Assembly (NCBI RefSeq): GCF_003627995.1
Contig: NZ_CP032707.1
Location: 1,103,501-1,167,500, forward strand
DNA length: 64,000 nucleotides
DNA from: Brevundimonas naejangsanensis
GTDB lineage: Bacteria; Pseudomonadota; Alphaproteobacteria; Caulobacterales; Caulobacteraceae
Direction of reading: 5' to 3'
The notes below the pieces were generated by a model. That model ran no database searches, was not told the origin of the DNA, and saw only the letters and a list, made by a program, of their open reading frames with translations. This document shows, piece by piece, positions 62,892 to 64,000 of the stretch. The translations under genes and the position numbers were made by a program. Positions within the stretch are counted from its first letter, which is position 1. Every line of letters begins with the position of its first letter.

Positions 62892-63044
62892 GTGCTCGAC
62901 CTCGACATGGGCCGCTACGCCGCCTTCGTCTGGCCCGCCTGGGGGATCAGCGCCGTGGTCCTGGCCGCCCTGTCGGCGCGCGCCCTGATCGCCGCCCGCC
63001 GCTGGAAGCGCGAGCTGGCCCGGCTTGAGGAGGCGCGCAAATGA
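62892..63044 (+). CDS. ccmD: Heme exporter protein CcmD
   Basis: A 50-residue single-pass membrane protein that stabilises CcmC-CcmE. MGRYAAFVWPAWGISAVVLA is near residues 6-25, followed by a basic stretch AARRWKRELARLEE. The GTG start has AAGGAG upstream, and the stop overlaps the ccmG start (ATGA). Length and topology match CcmD. Confidence 0.9.
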   Translation: MLDLDMGRYAAFVWPAWGISAVVLAALSARALIAARRWKRELARLEEARK

Positions 63045-63604
63045 AGCGCTGGCTGGCCCTTCTGCCCATTCTGGCCCTGGTCGTCCTGGCCGTCTTCCTG
63101 ATGACCCAGATGGACCGGATGGCGGGCGACCCCGCCGCGGGCCCGACCTACAAGCCCGACGCCCTGGTCGGCCAGCCGATCCCGGAGACGACGGTCCTGC
63201 CGATCCTGGCCGACGGCCGCGAGACCGACGACCTGCTGGACCTGAAGACGGCGGGCGTGGGCAAGCCCATGATCGTCAACCTGTTCGCCAGCTGGTGCGC
63301 CCCGTGCCGTCTGGAGCATCCGCAGCTGATGAAGCTGAAGGAACAGGGCGTCGCCGTGGTCGGCGTGGCCTACAAGGACGACCCCGTCGCCACCGCCGCC
63401 TTCCTGGAGGAGCTGGGCGATCCCTATCGCCTGGTGCTGGTCGACCGCGAGGGCCGGGCAGGGCTGGACCTGGGCGTGTCGGGCGTGCCGGAAAGCTTCG
63501 TCGTCGACGCCTATGGGACCATCGTCGCCAAGTCGTCCGGCCCGGTGCTGACCGACGCCGACCTGCAGAAGCTGATCGACGCCCTGAAGGCCCCGGCGCG
63601 CTGA
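63041..63604 (+). CDS. ccmG: Thiol:disulfide interchange protein CcmG (DsbE)
   Basis: A 187-residue membrane-anchored thioredoxin-fold protein that reduces apocytochrome c. The N-terminal anchor is about residues 4-21. The active site is FASWCAPCRLEHP near 85-97 and the cis-Pro loop is in GVSGVPESFVVD near 146-157. It overlaps ccmD by four bases. With ccmC and ccmD it forms a compact operon. Confidence 0.95.
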   Translation: MKRWLALLPILALVVLAVFLMTQMDRMAGDPAAGPTYKPDALVGQPIPETTVLPILADGRETDDLLDLKTAGVGKPMIVNLFASWCAPCRLEHPQLMKLKEQGVAVVGVAYKDDPVATAAFLEELGDPYRLVLVDREGRAGLDLGVSGVPESFVVDAYGTIVAKSSGPVLTDADLQKLIDALKAPAR

Positions 63605-63624
63605 GCCGCTCGCCCGAAACAGGG

Positions 63625-63639
63625 TGAATTATGCATTAA
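63625..63639. promoter_or_regulatory. CtrA-like box upstream of the 77-aa gene
   Basis: TGAA-N7-TTAA, one mismatch from TTAA-N7-TTAA, continuing as TTAACCAT, a common alphaproteobacterial CtrA half-site form. It lies 35 bases before the start of the small gene. Confidence 0.6.
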
Positions 63640-63673
63640 CCATATCTAGACGAAGCCGGGGCATGGTGGGGCC

Positions 63674-63907
63674 ATGTCCGCGATTTCATCCGAGCGGCCG
63701 GCCTTTCCGCCTCCGGCGGGCGGCGCGGCCCACGCCCTGAGAACGGCCCAGTCGGCCTTTTTCCGCCAGGCCATGGGTCTGGCGGCGCCGATGGCGGTTG
63801 AAGACGCCGACGTGCAGGAGGCGGCGGCTGCGTCGGCCGCCGTGGAGCAGCGGGCTCCGATCTCGCGATTCCAGCGCCCCGGCTCCCTGCTCGATATTCG
63901 GGTCTGA
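63674..63907 (+). CDS. Small conserved-type protein, 77 aa
   Basis: A 77-residue protein with a disordered Pro/Ala head, a helical middle (residues about 20-58) and the C-terminal motif RFQRPGSLLDIRV. No signal peptide or membrane helix is present. The CtrA-like box upstream suggests cell-cycle-regulated expression, inferred only. No family was recognised. It sits 69 bases after ccmG and ends before a perfect hairpin. Confidence 0.65.
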   Translation: MSAISSERPAFPPPAGGAAHALRTAQSAFFRQAMGLAAPMAVEDADVQEAAAASAAVEQRAPISRFQRPGSLLDIRV

Positions 63908-63924
63908 GGCAGGCGGTCCAAAAT

Positions 63925-63956
63925 CCGCTCATCCCGGCGTCCGCCGGGATGAGCGG
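63925..63956. terminator. Perfect 15-bp hairpin at the right edge
   Basis: Arms 63925-63939 and 63942-63956 are exact reverse complements with a two-base loop. On the minus strand it is followed by ATTTTGG. It lies between the convergent 77-aa gene and the partial gene at the edge, a natural bidirectional stop. Confidence 0.65.
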
Positions 63957-63967
63957 GAAGAGGGCGT

Positions 63968-64000
63968 TCAGCCCTTCGCGGCGTCCTTGAGCGGGACCAC
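63968..64000 (-). CDS. Partial gene, C-terminus only
   Basis: Ten codons ending in PLKDAAKG and a TGA stop run off the right edge on the minus strand. The placement just after a hairpin, and the good stop context, suggest the end of a real gene, but ten residues are too few to identify it. Confidence 0.4.
   Translation of the reverse strand: MVPLKDAAKG

Overview
This window comes from a high-GC alphaproteobacterium of the Caulobacteraceae, most likely Brevundimonas or a close relative. The evidence is the strongly GC-biased codon use, the gene order ppsR/maf/aroE/coaE/dnaQ/secB on one side and hemE/hemH/hemJ/rho/mnmE/mnmG/rsmG/parA/parB/holA/lptE/leuS on the other, and lineage genes such as ntrZ, a cenR-like regulator and a CC0125/CC1285-type lipoprotein. 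The genus is inferred from gene content, not from a database search.

Layout. 1-9.5 kb: an AI-2E-type permease, a HerA/DUF853 ATPase, mltA-tim44, secB and the minus-strand chain ppsR-maf-aroE-coaE-dnaQ. 9.47-9.95 kb: the likely chromosomal replication origin (Cori equivalent), between divergent ppsR and hemE. It is packed with GANTC methylation sites, GGCGCC palindromes and DnaA-box-like nonamers. 9.95-25 kb: heme genes (hemE, hemH, hemJ), rho, the mnmE-mnmG-rsmG-parA-parB segregation block with several parS sites, then holA, lptE, leuS. 25-38 kb: ntrZ, a thiE-like gene, yggS, cenR, a LysR regulator, xth, lolA, ftsK, a ubiquinone hydroxylase, a Trm112-like gene, a Lon-N protein and the thioredoxin-TPR protein CnoX. 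38-47.5 kb: a TPR protein, a lower-GC orphan lipoprotein gene flanked by related short repeats, an aminoacyl-tRNA deacylase, a DUF6065 protein, a lipoprotein, a LysE exporter, argG and metK. 47.6-54.6 kb: a glutamate-type dehydrogenase, tRNA-Thr with a truncated copy of its 3' half, hemD-hemC, tsaD-gpsA-Rieske protein. 54.6-64 kb: a creatininase-family protein, a tetR-emrB-emrA efflux operon, nth, an ATP-grasp protein, a frameshifted adenosine kinase gene, ccmC-ccmD-ccmG and a small gene behind a CtrA-like site.

The genes cover origin function and segregation (ori, parS, parAB, ftsK, holA, dnaQ), tetrapyrrole and cytochrome c biogenesis (hemE/H/J/C/D, ccmCDG), tRNA modification and charging (mnmE, mnmG, tsaD, leuS, deacylase) and envelope assembly (lptE, lolA, mltA, ntrZ, cenR, secB). 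Two families of palindromic intergenic repeats are scattered between genes, and one copy supplies the ribosome-binding site of mnmE. No phage, insertion sequence or CRISPR array was recognised. The most notable findings are the composite origin architecture, the parS-like half site next to a DnaA box, the internal composition mosaic in the HerA-like gene, the partial tRNA duplication and the one-base frameshift in the kinase gene.
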